Notes: generated by a model not told the origin, from the sequence alone. Counted from the stretch's first letter, positions 7,976-39,212 are shown. The stretch is DNA of 64,000 nucleotides from Pseudomonas fluorescens NCIMB 11764 (GCF_000293885.2 NZ_CP010945.1:5972001-6036000), one strand, 5' to 3'. Numbers and translations are program-made.

Positions 7976-8941
7976 TCAACCCAGACTTTCAGTAATCTGC
8001 CCCGCCAGTTGCTCCAGCATCCCCGGCACTTCCTGAACCATCTCCCCCATCCGCGCAAAGTCATGGGTCATTCCCGCCTTCACGTCCAGCACCACAGGCT
8101 GCCCCGCCGCACGCAATTTTTCGGCCCAGGCCAGGCCTTCGTCGAGCAGCGGGTCGTATTCGGCCAGCCACAACACCGTCGGCGTCAGACCTTGCAAGGT
8201 CTCGGCAAACAACGGTGAAAAGCGCCAGTCGCGGCGATCATCGGCGTTGCGTTGATACTGCTGGTAGAACCATTCCAGCGTGGTTGCTTCCAGCAGATAG
8301 CCTTCGGCAAAACGTGCGAGGGACGGGCGTTTTTCCACGGCGTCGATCACCGGGTACAACAACGCTTGCAGCCGTGGCGTCAGCGGCCAGGCTTGTGGAT
8401 TCTGCGCGATGGCGATCGACAATGAGGCCACCAGGCTGCCACCGACGCTGTCCCCCGCCAATGCGATGCGCGTGGCGTCCAGCCCCAAAGCACTGGCGCC
8501 GGTAGTCGCAAGCCAGCGTGTCACGTCCTCGGCATCGTGGTAAGCGGTAGGGAAACGGTGTTCCGGGGCCAGTCGATAATCCGCCGACAGCACTGCAAAA
8601 CCACCCGCCAATGCCAGGCGCCGGCACAGGGTGTCATGGGAATCGAGGCTGCCGACCACGTATCCGCCGCCATGGAAATACAGCAGCACCGGGCGCTCTT
8701 GAGTACCCAGCGACGGGCGAGCGTAGAGGCGCGCGTTGAGCAGATGGCCGTCGCGGGCCGGAATGCTCACCGCAGTCACGGTCAGCGCGCCCATCGGTGC
8801 AGCATCGAGCAGCTGCGAGGTTTGCTCGAACTGCTGGCGCGCGTCGGTCGGACTCAGCTCGTGCATGGGCAGGCTTTTTCCGGTGAGGCGGCCGAACTCG
8901 GCCAGTTCAAGAAACCCTTCGATGTCCGGGTGCAGTGCCAT
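7976..8941 (-). CDS. Alpha/beta hydrolase of the hormone-sensitive lipase (esterase) family
   Basis: The 321-residue enzyme has the oxyanion-hole motif HGGGYVVGS (about residues 90-98) and the nucleophile elbow GDSVGGS (about 164-170). A later Asp in AEYDPLLDEG and a His in MTHDF complete the likely Ser-Asp-His triad. These mark the HSL/GDXG group of carboxylesterases acting on short-chain esters. There is no signal peptide, so it is probably cytoplasmic. GGAGA precedes the ATG at 8941. It lies downstream of the last NRPS gene on the same strand, separated by 212 bases with a palindromic repeat, so co-transcription is uncertain. No link to siderophore metabolism is visible. Confidence 0.85.
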   Translation of the reverse strand: MALHPDIEGFLELAEFGRLTGKSLPMHELSPTDARQQFEQTSQLLDAAPMGALTVTAVSIPARDGHLLNARLYARPSLGTQERPVLLYFHGGGYVVGSLDSHDTLCRRLALAGGFAVLSADYRLAPEHRFPTAYHDAEDVTRWLATTGASALGLDATRIALAGDSVGGSLVASLSIAIAQNPQAWPLTPRLQALLYPVIDAVEKRPSLARFAEGYLLEATTLEWFYQQYQRNADDRRDWRFSPLFAETLQGLTPTVLWLAEYDPLLDEGLAWAEKLRAAGQPVVLDVKAGMTHDFARMGEMVQEVPGMLEQLAGQITESLG

Positions 8942-9028
8942 GGGCGGTCGTCTCCAAAAAATAAAAAGCTCGCCCTATAAACGAACGGTGAAGGCCGTTC
9001 ATTAGGGCACACAAGCGCAATGCTCTTC

Positions 9029-9119
9029 TGTGGCGAGGGAGCTTGCTCCCGCTGGGCTGCGCAGCAGTCCTTTTTTGGGGCCGCTTCGCGACCCAGCGGG
9101 AGCAAGCTCCCTCGCCACA
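9029..9119. repeat. REP-type inverted pair (GTGGCGAGGGAGCTTGCTCCC family)
   Basis: Two inverted copies of a short palindromic unit flank a variable centre. The outer ends read TGTGGCGAGGGAGCTTGCTC and its complement. Related copies occur near 35.5, 39.0, 39.6, 41.8 and 58.6 kb in this window. It sits between an NRPS gene and the hydrolase gene. Confidence 0.85.
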
Positions 9120-9153
9120 TGTTTTTTGCATGCCTCGATATTTTTCTTGAGCG

Positions 9154-20957
<11,804 letters not shown>

Positions 20958-20961
<4 letters not shown>

Positions 20962-23900
20962 CGCGTGTGTTCCTCATCCACTTCGTCGAACAACGCTTCC
21001 AGCGCGTCTACATCGTTTTCTTTGTGTTCACTGTGCTGACGGAACCGCTCGATTTCCGCCGCCAGGCGCTCCAGCGTGTCGCCCTCGAAGAACAGCTTCA
21101 GCGGGATCGCCAGGTTCAGTTCTTCCTGAATCCGCGCGCGAATCCGCGTGGCCAGCAGCGAGTGGCCGCCCAGCTCGAAGAAGCTGTCGTGCACGCCGAC
21201 CCGCTCCACGTGCAGCGCTTCGGCCCAGATCGCCGCCAGGACTTTTTCCAGGTCGGTGCGCGGGGCTACGAAGGCACTGCGGCGTACGTCGAGGTCGAGT
21301 AAGGCCTGGCGATTGAGTTTGCCGTTGGGCATCAGCGGGAAGCGTTCCAGCACCTGCAAGCGAACGGGCTGCATATGCTCGGGCAGTGCTTCGCCGAGAT
21401 GGCTACGCAATTCGTTGAGGCGGATGTCGGCGGTGTCGGCCGGGGAAATCACGAAGCCCAGCAGTTGCGGGCCGGTCGGCGTTTCACGGGCGATGACCGC
21501 GGCGTCTTCGATGCCGGGGGCACTGCGCATGGCGGATTCGATCTCGCCCAGCTCGATGCGGAAACCGCGGATTTTCACTTGATGATCGACCCGCCCCAAA
21601 TACTCCAACACACCATCGGCGCGGTAGCGTGCGAGGTCGCCGGTGCGGTACAGGCGTTGGCCGGCCTGCTTCGCAAACAGATCGGGGATGAAGCGTTCGG
21701 CCGTCAATGTGGCGCGCTTGAGGTAGCCGCGGGCGATGCCGGCGCCGCCGACGTACAGTTCGCCTTCGACGCCCACGGCCACCGGCATCAGGTCCGGGCC
21801 GAGCACGTGAATGCGCATGCCCGGAATCGGCTGGCCAATCGGGATGGTGTCGTCATCCTGACCCAGCGGCAGTTCCCACGCCGAACACCAGACCGTGCCT
21901 TCCGTCGGGCCGTATTCGTTGACCAGCGCCACCTGCGGCAAGGCCTCGCGATGGCGTGCGACCAAGGCATTGCTGCACGCTTCGCCGGCGACGATCACAC
22001 AGGCCAGGGCATGGCTGTCGAGGTGCTCCAGAATCTGCGCGTGGTAGGACGGCAAAGTCAGGTAATGGGAAACTTCTTCACGCTGGATCAGCGCCGCCAG
22101 CAGCGCCGGATCCTTGTAGCTGTCTTCGTCCGGCAGGCACAGGGTCGCGCCCTGCCCCAACGCCCAGAAAACCCCGGCCACGGAGCTGTCGAACGAGAAC
22201 GATGAGAGCATCAGGAAGGCGCGCAACGGCTGACGATAGAACGCGCTGCGTGCGAGGGTCGAGGCCACCGCGTTGGCGTGACTGATCATCACGCCCTTGG
22301 GTTTGCCGGTGGAACCGGAGGTGTAAATGACGTAGGCCAGATGGGCGCTGTCGCCCAGCGGACATGGCTGCTCTTGTGACGCGGACCAGACCTCGGCCAG
22401 CGGCATCAGCGAAATCATCCGCTCGCTGTGCAACGCTTCCGGCAGCGGCTGGCAGGCCAGCACCTGACGCGCAGCGGCGTCCTGCAACATGAACGCCAGA
22501 CGCTCGATCGGGTAGTTCGGATCGAGCGGCAGGTAAGCGGCGCCGGCCTTGAGCGTGCCGAGCAATGCAATGACGATTTCCAGCGAACGCTGACCGTAGA
22601 CCGCAACGATTTCGTCCGGCGCCACACCTTGGGCGCGCAAGGTATTGGCCACCTGGTTGGAGCGTGCATCCAGCTCGGCATACGTCAGACGCTGGCCATT
22701 GACGCTCACAGCGATACGCTGCGGATGCAGGCGTGCCTGTTCGGTGAACAGGTCTTGCAGGTAGCGGCACGGCAATGCCTGCTCGGCGGACAGCGGGTTG
22801 AAGTCCTCGATCAAACGGGTCATTTGCACCGCGTTGACCTGAGTGGCCTGGCCCAGCGTCAGCTCCGGCGAAGTCAGCAACTGGCGGCTGAATTCGACAA
22901 ACTGCTCCAGCCAGGCGGCGAGCATCGACTCAGGCACCGCGCCGGCCAGGCACGACAGCTGCAATTTCTCACCCTGAACCCGCAGGCGCAGGACTTCCGG
23001 GTTGGCGTCGTCCACTTCGATGTTCGTGTTCGCATCGGCCTGAAACACCAGGCCATAACGCAGTGGCGCCGTGCCTTCGGCGCTCAGCTCGAACTCGTTG
23101 AGGCAGTCGAGCCAGGACAGCGATTGCTCGACGCTGGCCGCAAACGAGGCCAGCGCTTGCGCCAGGGTCTCGTCGCGGCGGTTGTAGAAGGCCACCGGCA
23201 GACGACGGGCGAAACGTCCCAGGGTCGCTTCGGTCTGCTCGTTGCGCCCCGCCACTTCCCAGCCCATCAGCAACTTTTCCTGGTTGCCGATGCGCGCCAC
23301 GAACGCACTCCACAGCAACAACGCCACGCGCTGCGCTTCGACACCCTGAGCGGCGGCCACGCGCTGCACATCGGCCAGCCATGCCGCGTCGTCGAGCGTG
23401 GCCTGATGGCGAGCCAGCGTCACTTCAACAGTTTTTTCAAACGGCAGATGATGGGCCAGCGCGAACTGCTGTTGCAGGTTGCGCCAGAAAGCGGCGCCTT
23501 GATGGCCGATGTCTTCTTCGCGCAGTTCTTCCTGCCATGCGGTGTAATCCAGGTACTGCAGATCTTCCTGATTGTCGGCCAGTGTTTCGCCGCGCAACAG
23601 GCTCGCCAGCTCCGCCGACAGCACCCGCAGCGATACTTCATCAAGACTGCTGGCCGGCGCCAGCAGTGTGACGAAATGCTGACCTTCTGCGGTTTGTACG
23701 GGCGTCACCACCAACACTCGAGCCGGATCGTCAGCCAGGGTTTCACGGCCGCGGCGCAGGGCTTCGGCCACCGAAGACACGCTGCCCGACAACGTCACCG
23801 GCAGCTCATCGCACAGGCTTTGCACAGGCCACTTCATGCCCGGCAATCGGCGATAGACCGTGCGCAGGGTTTCATGGCGCTGACCCAGTTCGTCCAGTGC

Positions 23901-24056
23901 AAGGCGCAAGGCCTGCGCCTCCACAGCCTGGGCGACCGGAACGGTCAGGGCGGCGAACAAGCTCTGTCCGCCCAGCTCCTGAGCGCGCAAATAGAAGGCT
24001 TGCTGGGCCGAAGTCTGGAAAACGTCTACCGAAGGTTCGAGGGCGGTGGTGTTCAT
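20958..24056 (-). CDS. Pyoverdine NRPS with noncatalytic condensation-like (interface) domain, His-type A domain and carrier
   Basis: The 1032-residue protein is built as condensation-like domain (about 15-430), adenylation domain (about 450-940) and carrier (about 955-1025, GGHSL). In the first domain the HHxxxDG motif is replaced by PASSLDE (residues 134-140), so both histidines are gone. This is the hallmark of the interface domain that docks siderophore beta-hydroxylases. The A pocket reads about DSATIAEVWK by eye, closest to His-type codes such as DSELTAEVCK. A TauD-like hydroxylase gene lies 11 bases upstream, and the preceding synthetase ends in a free C domain that can serve this module. 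Together these point to incorporation of beta-hydroxyhistidine. The start at 24056 follows GGACAC; the stop overlaps the next gene by 4 bases. Confidence 0.88.
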
Positions 24057-24067
24057 GTCGAGTGTCC

Positions 24068-25126
24068 TTATTCCTGATCCAGGTCGGCGCTTTTCTGCGC
24101 GATGGCCATGGCCGTGAGGATTTTTCTGTAGCCAGTGAATTCATTGCGCGCATGCACGCTGAGGATGTTGTCCAGCAGGACCACGTCGCCCTTCTCCCAG
24201 GCGAACTCGACCATCACGTCGCGATAGATGCCTTGCAGGTGACGGATGACGTCGTCGGGAATGGCCGTGCCGTCACCGAAGAAGGTGTTTTGCGGCAGGT
24301 CCAACGGGCCGAATTCACGCAGCAGGTTGTCGCGGATGCTGTCTGGCAGGGTCAGCGCGTTGAAGAAGGTGCCGTGGTTGAACCAGATGCGTTCGCCGGT
24401 CAGCGGATGGCGCACGATCGCCGGGCCGTTTTGCCGGGTGCGCAGGCGATTGCCCGACTTCCACTCCGTTTGAATGCCGATTCTGGCGCAGTAGGCTTCG
24501 ACTTCTGCGCGGTCCTCGCTCTGGAACACGGTCTGCCACGGCAGCCCCATGCCGTCGCCGTAGTTGCGCACGTACATGATGCGTTTACGCTGAAACTCCT
24601 CGCGCACGGCCGGGTCGATTCGCGCGAGGATTTCGCGGGTATCGCCGAACGGGGTTTCGCCGCCGGTGGTCGAGGGCGTGTCACAGTAGAAGTACAGGTG
24701 ACGCGGGAACACCGGCGAATAGGAATGCTCGTTGTGCGGGAAGATTTTCTCTGCTGCCGGGTAGTCGGTGGAGCTGTAGATCTTGAACTGGCCGGTGATC
24801 TGGGTCCGTGGCGAAGCGCGAAACAGGTACTCCAGGGCCCCGTCGGAAATCGCCGCCACGCAGCGGTTGAACTCGGCAATGTCGGCCACCTGGAAGCCAC
24901 GGAAAAGAATTACCGCGTGGGCCAGCAGCTTGCTTTCGATCAGCGCGCGATTCTCCGTCGCCCACTCCACCAGGCTGACGCCGGGCACCGCCGGGCGGCA
25001 CACCAGGGGCATGCTGGCACCGTCGAACATCGGCGCAAAACTCACCAGCCGGGTCGGGTCGGTGGACAGGCTCTTGCGTGCACCGCGACCGATTTTGGGA
25101 ATGGACTTGGTGGTTGAAACAGTCAT
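24068..25126 (-). CDS. TauD/SyrP-like Fe(II)/2-oxoglutarate beta-hydroxylase for a carrier-bound amino acid
   Basis: The 352-residue protein has the TauD-family iron motif HNE (H131, E133), the distal His H325 in SVHARNE and R334 for 2-oxoglutarate binding. HxE in place of HxD is usual for SyrP-like hydroxylases that act on aminoacyl-carrier proteins. It sits between two NRPS genes on the same strand (54 bases after one, 11 before the next). Its partner is an NRPS with an interface-like domain and a His-type pocket, so the best inference is beta-hydroxylation of a carrier-bound His, making a bidentate iron ligand. Asp hydroxylation is the main alternative, but the pocket does not look like an Asp code. 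Confidence 0.85.
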   Translation of the reverse strand: MTVSTTKSIPKIGRGARKSLSTDPTRLVSFAPMFDGASMPLVCRPAVPGVSLVEWATENRALIESKLLAHAVILFRGFQVADIAEFNRCVAAISDGALEYLFRASPRTQITGQFKIYSSTDYPAAEKIFPHNEHSYSPVFPRHLYFYCDTPSTTGGETPFGDTREILARIDPAVREEFQRKRIMYVRNYGDGMGLPWQTVFQSEDRAEVEAYCARIGIQTEWKSGNRLRTRQNGPAIVRHPLTGERIWFNHGTFFNALTLPDSIRDNLLREFGPLDLPQNTFFGDGTAIPDDVIRHLQGIYRDVMVEFAWEKGDVVLLDNILSVHARNEFTGYRKILTAMAIAQKSADLDQE

Positions 25127-25180
25127 AAACCCCTCCAGAAAATGATGACGGCGGCGCCCGATTGGCGCCGCCGCAATGAA

Positions 25181-34423
<9,243 letters not shown>

Positions 34424-34477
34424 TTCTAAGCATCCGGATCAGTGGCGGGAAGCACAAAGGCACGTCGTCCCTATAAA

Positions 34478-34501
34478 ACGAATGCAGACCGGAAAAATTA
34501 G
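34478..34501 (-). promoter_or_regulatory. Candidate PvdS-type iron-starvation promoter upstream of the NRPS operon
   Basis: Read on the minus strand the site is GCTAATT, about 15 bases, then CGT, close to the PvdS consensus TAAAT-N16-CGT but with one changed base and a spacer one base short. It lies about 55-80 bases before the NRPS start at 34423. The match is partial, so this is a suggestion. Confidence 0.3.
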
Positions 34502-34561
34502 CGAATGAGAACAAGTATCAGCGGAGGCGGATCGCGGGATGTCAGGTTGCGGCAAATCAAA

Positions 34562-34650
34562 TGTAGGAGCGGGTTTGCTCGCGAAAGCGTCGGGTCAGCC
34601 AACATCAATGTTGAATGATGAACCGCTTTCGCGAGCAAGCCCGCTCCCAA
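34562..34650. repeat. REP-type inverted pair (GGAGCGGGTTTGCTCGCGAA family)
   Basis: TGTAGGAGCGGGTTTGCTCG and its near complement GCGAGCAAGCCCGCTCC face each other across a 45-base centre. Related copies occur near 51.6 and 57.4 kb. It lies between the thioesterase gene and the NRPS gene. Confidence 0.8.
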
Positions 34651-34661
34651 ATCTGGCCGTG

Positions 34662-35396
34662 TCAGGCAGTGGCAGCCATGGCGTGCCGGCGATGGTGAAC
34701 ATCGAGCTGGTCCTTGATCACCCGCAACACCTTGGCTTCGTGCTCATGGATGAAGAAGTGACCACCGGCCAGCATGTCCACGGAGAAGCTGCCGTGGGTT
34801 TCCCTGCTCCAGCCGATCAGCTGTTCGGTGGTCGCGCGATCAGCCTTGCCGCCAAGCACGTGCACCGGGCATTTCAGCAACGGACGCTGGATCGGCTCGA
34901 AGCGTCCGCACAGCAGGAAGTCTGCACGCAGGATCGGCAGCGTCAGGCTCATCAGCTCTTCATTGGCCAACACTTCTTCACTGGTGCCATTGAGGGTGCG
35001 CAGTTGCTCGATCAGCTCGGCATCGGTTTTCGGATCGGCAAAACCCTGGTCGTAGTCGGCCCGCATCGTCGGCGCGGCGGTGCCTGAAGCGAACAGCGCC
35101 ACCGGCTCAGGGCAACCCAGCGAGCGAAAGGCGTGGGCCATTTCGCAGGCCAGCAAAGCGCCGAGACTGTGGCCGAACAGGGCGTACGGCGCCTTGAGCG
35201 TGGCTTTCTGTTCCTGGGCGAGTTGCAGCGCCAGGTGCCGCATGTCGGTGTGCAAGGGCTCGCCGAACCGCGCGCCGCGCCCCGGCAGTTCCACCGGTTG
35301 CAGCTTGAGCCACTCCGGCAGTTTGCGCCGCCAGCGGCTGTAGACCATGGCGCTCGCGCCTGAATAGGGCAGGCACAGCAATGTCAGCTGGGTCAC
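34662..35396 (-). CDS. Type II (editing) thioesterase, PvdG/GrsT-like
   Basis: The 244-residue alpha/beta hydrolase has the GrsT-type nucleophile motif GHSLGA (about residue 84-89), an early LPYSGASA and PGRGAR, and a late GGHFFI with the catalytic His. Type II thioesterases remove wrong or stalled groups from NRPS carriers; PvdG is the pyoverdine member. It lies upstream of the first NRPS gene on the same strand, with a 238-base gap, so it may have its own promoter. The start is GTG at 35396; the sequence around it (CLPYSGAS within 15 residues) fits the family start. There is no signal peptide, in keeping with a cytoplasmic role. Confidence 0.85.
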   Translation of the reverse strand: MTQLTLLCLPYSGASAMVYSRWRRKLPEWLKLQPVELPGRGARFGEPLHTDMRHLALQLAQEQKATLKAPYALFGHSLGALLACEMAHAFRSLGCPEPVALFASGTAAPTMRADYDQGFADPKTDAELIEQLRTLNGTSEEVLANEELMSLTLPILRADFLLCGRFEPIQRPLLKCPVHVLGGKADRATTEQLIGWSRETHGSFSVDMLAGGHFFIHEHEAKVLRVIKDQLDVHHRRHAMAATA

Positions 35397-35467
35397 CGGG
35401 CTTACCTCGAAAAGTTGTCTGTAAAGAGAACGGATGAGCGCCGCGGGGAATTAGGTGGATACTGAAT

Positions 35468-35600
35468 TGTGGCGAGGGAGCTTGCTCCCGCTGGGCTGCG
35501 AAGCGGCCCCAGAACCAGCCGCCTCTGTATGTCAGGTAACACTTGGCTGAGGGATTTACGACGGCTTCGCCGCCGAGCGGGAGCAAGCTCCCTCGCCACA
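35468..35600. repeat. REP-type inverted pair
   Basis: The outer ends read TGTGGCGAGGGAGCTTGCTC and its complement, enclosing a longer variable centre than in the copy at 9.0 kb. It lies between the MFS gene and the thioesterase gene. Confidence 0.85.
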
Positions 35601-35615
35601 GAATGGGTGAATGAA

Positions 35616-36788
35616 TTACTTGAGGTGACGGAAACTTTGGATTGCGGAACCGAGGACGACAGCCCCCGCCACGATTGCCACCCAGAACCCGCTGCGCGCA
35701 CCGAACGCATCCACCAGCCACCCTGAACTGGCCGCGCCAATCGCCACGCCAATGCTCAACCCGGTGACCAGCCAGGTCAGCCCTTCGGTGAGTTTGGCCG
35801 GCGGCACGATGCGCTCCACCAAGGCCATCGCCACAATCAGCGTCGGGGCAAAAAACAGCCCGGAAACGAATACCGCCAGCGACAACCCGAGAATATTGCT
35901 CGCCAGCAACAACGGCAACGTAGTCACCGCCGTCGCCACCCCGCCATACAGAAACAATCGCGGCAACGGCACTTTCGAGCGCAACGCCCCGAACGCCAGC
36001 CCGGCCAGGCACGAGCCGATGGCATACACCGACAACACAATGCTCGCCGCCGCCGGTTGGCCCTGTTGCTGGGCGAACGCCACGCTGACCACATCGACCA
36101 CGCCGACAATGGTGCCCATGGCAACCATCAACAGCATCAGCAATTGAATCTCGGCGGAACGAATGATCGAGCCCTGATGGTGTTCTTCATGGGGATGAAT
36201 CGCCGGCTCCGTGTCCCGTTGCAGGACAAACGCCGTGACGCCAATCGCCAGCATCAGCAACGCCGCCAACGGCCCCGCTTCGGGGAACGCCACCACGCAC
36301 AGGCCCACTGACAGTGGCGGTCCGACAATGAAGCAGACTTCGTCGAGCACCGATTCCAGGGCGTACGCGGTCTGCAATTGTGGCTGGCCGCGATAGACCT
36401 CGGTCCAGCGCGCCCGCACCATCGCCGACATGCTCGGCATGCAACCGGCCAGCGCGGCGAACAAAAACAACGTCCAGTTCGGCGCCTGCAAACGCGTGCA
36501 CAGCAACACCAGCAGCAATGCCCCGCCACCGATCAGCGCTGACACCGGCAAGATCCGGCGTTGCCCGAAACGGTCCACCAGACGCGAAACCTGTGGCGCG
36601 CAAAACGCCGTCGCGAGGGCAAACGTCGCCGCCACCGCACCGGCCAGCCCGTAACCACCTTGCAACTGGGAGAGCATGGTGATCAGGCCGATACCGGTCA
36701 TGGAAATCGGCATGCGCGCGATCATCCCGGCCAGCACGAAAGCCCGGCTGCCTGGAGCTTTGAACAGTTCGCGGTAGGGGTTGGCCAT
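35616..36788 (-). CDS. MFS transporter
   Basis: The 390-residue protein has about 12 hydrophobic segments and the loop 2-3 type motif VDRFGQRR, as in major facilitator proteins. The most likely start is the ATG at 36788 (ANPYRELFKAPGS follows), where homologous proteins begin; an upstream in-frame extension is not membrane-like and overlaps a repeat. It is on the same strand as the thioesterase and NRPS genes, but 219 bases and a repeat separate it, so a role in siderophore export cannot be claimed. Drug or metabolite efflux is equally likely. Confidence 0.8.
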   Translation of the reverse strand: MANPYRELFKAPGSRAFVLAGMIARMPISMTGIGLITMLSQLQGGYGLAGAVAATFALATAFCAPQVSRLVDRFGQRRILPVSALIGGGALLLVLLCTRLQAPNWTLFLFAALAGCMPSMSAMVRARWTEVYRGQPQLQTAYALESVLDEVCFIVGPPLSVGLCVVAFPEAGPLAALLMLAIGVTAFVLQRDTEPAIHPHEEHHQGSIIRSAEIQLLMLLMVAMGTIVGVVDVVSVAFAQQQGQPAAASIVLSVYAIGSCLAGLAFGALRSKVPLPRLFLYGGVATAVTTLPLLLASNILGLSLAVFVSGLFFAPTLIVAMALVERIVPPAKLTEGLTWLVTGLSIGVAIGAASSGWLVDAFGARSGFWVAIVAGAVVLGSAIQSFRHLK

Positions 36789-36876
36789 GGTTCGGCTCTC
36801 GATAAGGGCCTGCAAGTTGCCATAAGGCTGAGCGAGGGGAAAGCGGGGAATTGTTGGTTGAATGTGAAGGCCTTGA

Positions 36877-36962
36877 AGATCAAAAGATCGCAGCCTTCGG
36901 CAGCTTCGACAGGAGATCGCATTCCAATGCAGGAGCTGCCGAAGGCTGCGATCTTTTGATCT
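36877..36962. repeat. Long perfect palindromic repeat (GATCAAAAGATCGCAGCCTTCGGCAGC family)
   Basis: Two 29-base arms (36877-36905 and 36934-36962) are perfect reverse complements around a 28-base centre. The unit differs from the other two repeat types seen here. It lies between the divergently oriented MFS and GH15 genes. Confidence 0.85.
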
Positions 36963-37065
36963 TGCTGCTGAACTCTCCACCACCCAGACCAGTCTGCTGA
37001 TTAAGCCCACATCTCAAGGCGCTAACCTTCCGGAGGCATGAGCCTTGATCCGGAGTTTCGCAGCA

Positions 37066-38892
37066 ATGGCTGATCATCATCCCGAACGACAAAGCGCTAT
37101 CGACGCCCACGGCATCATTGGCGACATGCGCAGCGCGGCATTGGTCAACGAAAAGGGCAGCGTGGATTTTTTCTGCTGGCCGGAATTCGACAGCCCGTCG
37201 ATCTTCTGCTCGTTGCTGGACACGCCCGAGGCCGGCATTTTCCAACTGGCACCTTACCTGGCCGATGCCCGCCGCGAGCAGATCTACCTGCCCGACACCA
37301 ACGTGCTGCAAACCCGCTGGCTCAGCGACAGCGCGGTGGTCGAAGTCACTGACCTGCTGCCCATCGGCGATAGCGAAGATGATCTGCCGGTGCTGATGCG
37401 CCGGGTTCGGGTGGTCAGCGGCCAGGCGACGTTTTACATGCGCTGCGCCGTGAGGCATGACTATGCTCGCGCCAAAACCCGCGCGCACCTGGACGAAAAG
37501 GACGTGGTATTCGAGGCAGCCGATCAACCGTCCATGCGCCTGTCTTCGGATCAGGTGTTGCGTATCGACGGCAACACGGCGGTGGCCGAATTCACGCTGG
37601 AACAGGGCCAGGGTGCGCAATTCCTGCTGGGCGGCGTCGACGATCCCCGCTTCAAGGACGGGGCCGCAGACTTGTGCATGGAGCGCACACTGAAGTTCTG
37701 GCGCGACTGGGCCGGCCAGTCCAACTACCGCGGTCGCTGGCGGGAAATGGTCAACCGCTCAGCCCTCGCGCTGAAGCTTTTGACCTCACGCAAACACGGC
37801 GCAATCCTCGCCGCCGCCACGTTCGGCCTGCCGGAAACGCCGGGCGGTGAACGCAACTGGGATTACCGTTACACCTGGATCCGCGACGCCTCGTTCACGG
37901 TCTATGCCTTCATGCGCCTGGGGTTTGTCCAGGAGGCCAACGATTACATGCGCTGGCTGCGCGGGCGGGTCAGCGACTGCCACGGAAAACCGATGAAACT
38001 CAACATTCTCTACGCCATCGATGGCCGTCAGGAACTGCCGGAAACCGAACTCTCGCACCTCAGCGGCCATGGCGGGGCCACGCCGGTTCGCATCGGCAAT
38101 CAGGCTTACGACCAGATCCAGCTCGACATCTTCGGCGAGCTGATGGATGCGGTGTACCTGGTCAACAAGTACGGCGACGCCATCTCCCATGAAGGCTGGA
38201 AACACGCGGTGGACGTGGTCGATCAGGTCTGCGAAACCTGGCAGCAAAAAGACGTCGGCATCTGGGAAATGCGCGGCGAGCAGCATCATTTCCTGCACTC
38301 TCGATTGATGTGCTGGGTCGCGCTGGACCGGGCGATCCGCCTCGCCTCGAAACGCTCCCTGCCCGCCCCGTTTGCCCGCTGGGACCAGACCCGTCAGGCG
38401 ATCTACGTCGACATCTGGGAAAATTTCTGGAACGAAGAGCGCGGGCATTTCGTCCAGCACATCGGCGGCACCGCGTTGGATGGTTCGATGTTGCTGATGC
38501 CGCTGGTGCGCTTTGTCAGCGCGAAAGATCCGCGTTGGTTATCGACCCTCGAAGCCATCCAGAAAACCCTGGTACGCGACGGCATGGTCTATCGCTACCG
38601 CAACGAAGACAGTCAGATCGACGGCCTCACCGGCACCGAAGGCGCCTTCGCTGCGTGTTCGTTCTGGTATGTCGAATGCCTGGCCCGGGCCGGCCAGGTG
38701 GAAAAGGCGCACCTGGAGTTTGAACAATTGCTGCGGTACGCCAATCCGCTGGGGTTGTACGCCGAAGAGTTCGACAGCCATGCGCGGCATCTGGGCAATA
38801 CACCACAAGCGCTGACGCACCTGGCGCTGATCAGCGCGGCGAGTTTTCTGGACCGGAAACTGAGTGGGGAAAAAAACTACTGGCAACCGTGA
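37066..38892 (+). CDS. Glycoside hydrolase family 15 protein (glucoamylase/trehalase-like)
   Basis: The 608-residue protein has an N-terminal beta-sandwich region (DFFCWPEFDSPSIF near residue 35), then an alpha/alpha barrel. The barrel motif NWDYRYTWIRDAS (about 266-278) is the diagnostic GH15 sequence that lines the active site. Late segments DGLTGTEGAFAACSFWYVE fit the catalytic half. Members hydrolyse alpha-linked glucans, isomaltosides or trehalose; I cannot choose among them. The start at 37066 has CGGAG 10 bases before it; a TTG seven codons upstream is less likely. There is no signal peptide, so the enzyme is probably cytoplasmic. Confidence 0.85.
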   Translation: MADHHPERQSAIDAHGIIGDMRSAALVNEKGSVDFFCWPEFDSPSIFCSLLDTPEAGIFQLAPYLADARREQIYLPDTNVLQTRWLSDSAVVEVTDLLPIGDSEDDLPVLMRRVRVVSGQATFYMRCAVRHDYARAKTRAHLDEKDVVFEAADQPSMRLSSDQVLRIDGNTAVAEFTLEQGQGAQFLLGGVDDPRFKDGAADLCMERTLKFWRDWAGQSNYRGRWREMVNRSALALKLLTSRKHGAILAAATFGLPETPGGERNWDYRYTWIRDASFTVYAFMRLGFVQEANDYMRWLRGRVSDCHGKPMKLNILYAIDGRQELPETELSHLSGHGGATPVRIGNQAYDQIQLDIFGELMDAVYLVNKYGDAISHEGWKHAVDVVDQVCETWQQKDVGIWEMRGEQHHFLHSRLMCWVALDRAIRLASKRSLPAPFARWDQTRQAIYVDIWENFWNEERGHFVQHIGGTALDGSMLLMPLVRFVSAKDPRWLSTLEAIQKTLVRDGMVYRYRNEDSQIDGLTGTEGAFAACSFWYVECLARAGQVEKAHLEFEQLLRYANPLGLYAEEFDSHARHLGNTPQALTHLALISAASFLDRKLSGEKNYWQP

Positions 38893-38925
38893 GACCGAGA
38901 CGCTTTGCTGATCCCACCCATCATC

Positions 38926-39058
38926 TGTGGCGAGGGAGCTTGCTCCCGTTGGGCGGCGAAGCAGCCCCAAAACCATCCCACTCGGTACATCAGGTGAAAC
39001 GTAACCACAGGGTTTACGACAACTTCGTCGCCCCACGGGAGCAAGCTCCCTCGCCACA
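38926..39058. repeat. REP-type inverted pair
   Basis: TGTGGCGAGGGAGCTTGCTC and its complement flank a variable centre similar in length to the copy at 35.5 kb. It fills much of the 320-base gap between the GH15 gene and the gene at 39213; the rest of that gap shows nothing I can name. Confidence 0.85.
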
Positions 39059-39212
39059 GGTTTCGTAAAGGGCAAAGTCCTACGCTTCATAAACAAGACC
39101 CGCTGCCAACCTCCCGAAATACCTTGTTGCCAGCCGCTACATCCCCACCTACCATCGACCGTCAACGGGCACAGCGGAGCTGTCCAACAAAACCCGAATT
39201 CAAGGAACCCGA

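Noticed and set aside
9029..9119. Palindromic repeats considered as CRISPR repeats or terminators.
   Set aside because: They occur as isolated inverted pairs at scattered sites, not as direct repeats with equal spacers, and have no T-runs. They fit REP-type elements.
35616..36788. MFS protein as a dedicated pyoverdine exporter.
   Set aside because: Position alone suggests it. Known pyoverdine export uses PvdE and a PvdRT-OpmQ type pump, and a repeat separates this gene from the thioesterase gene.
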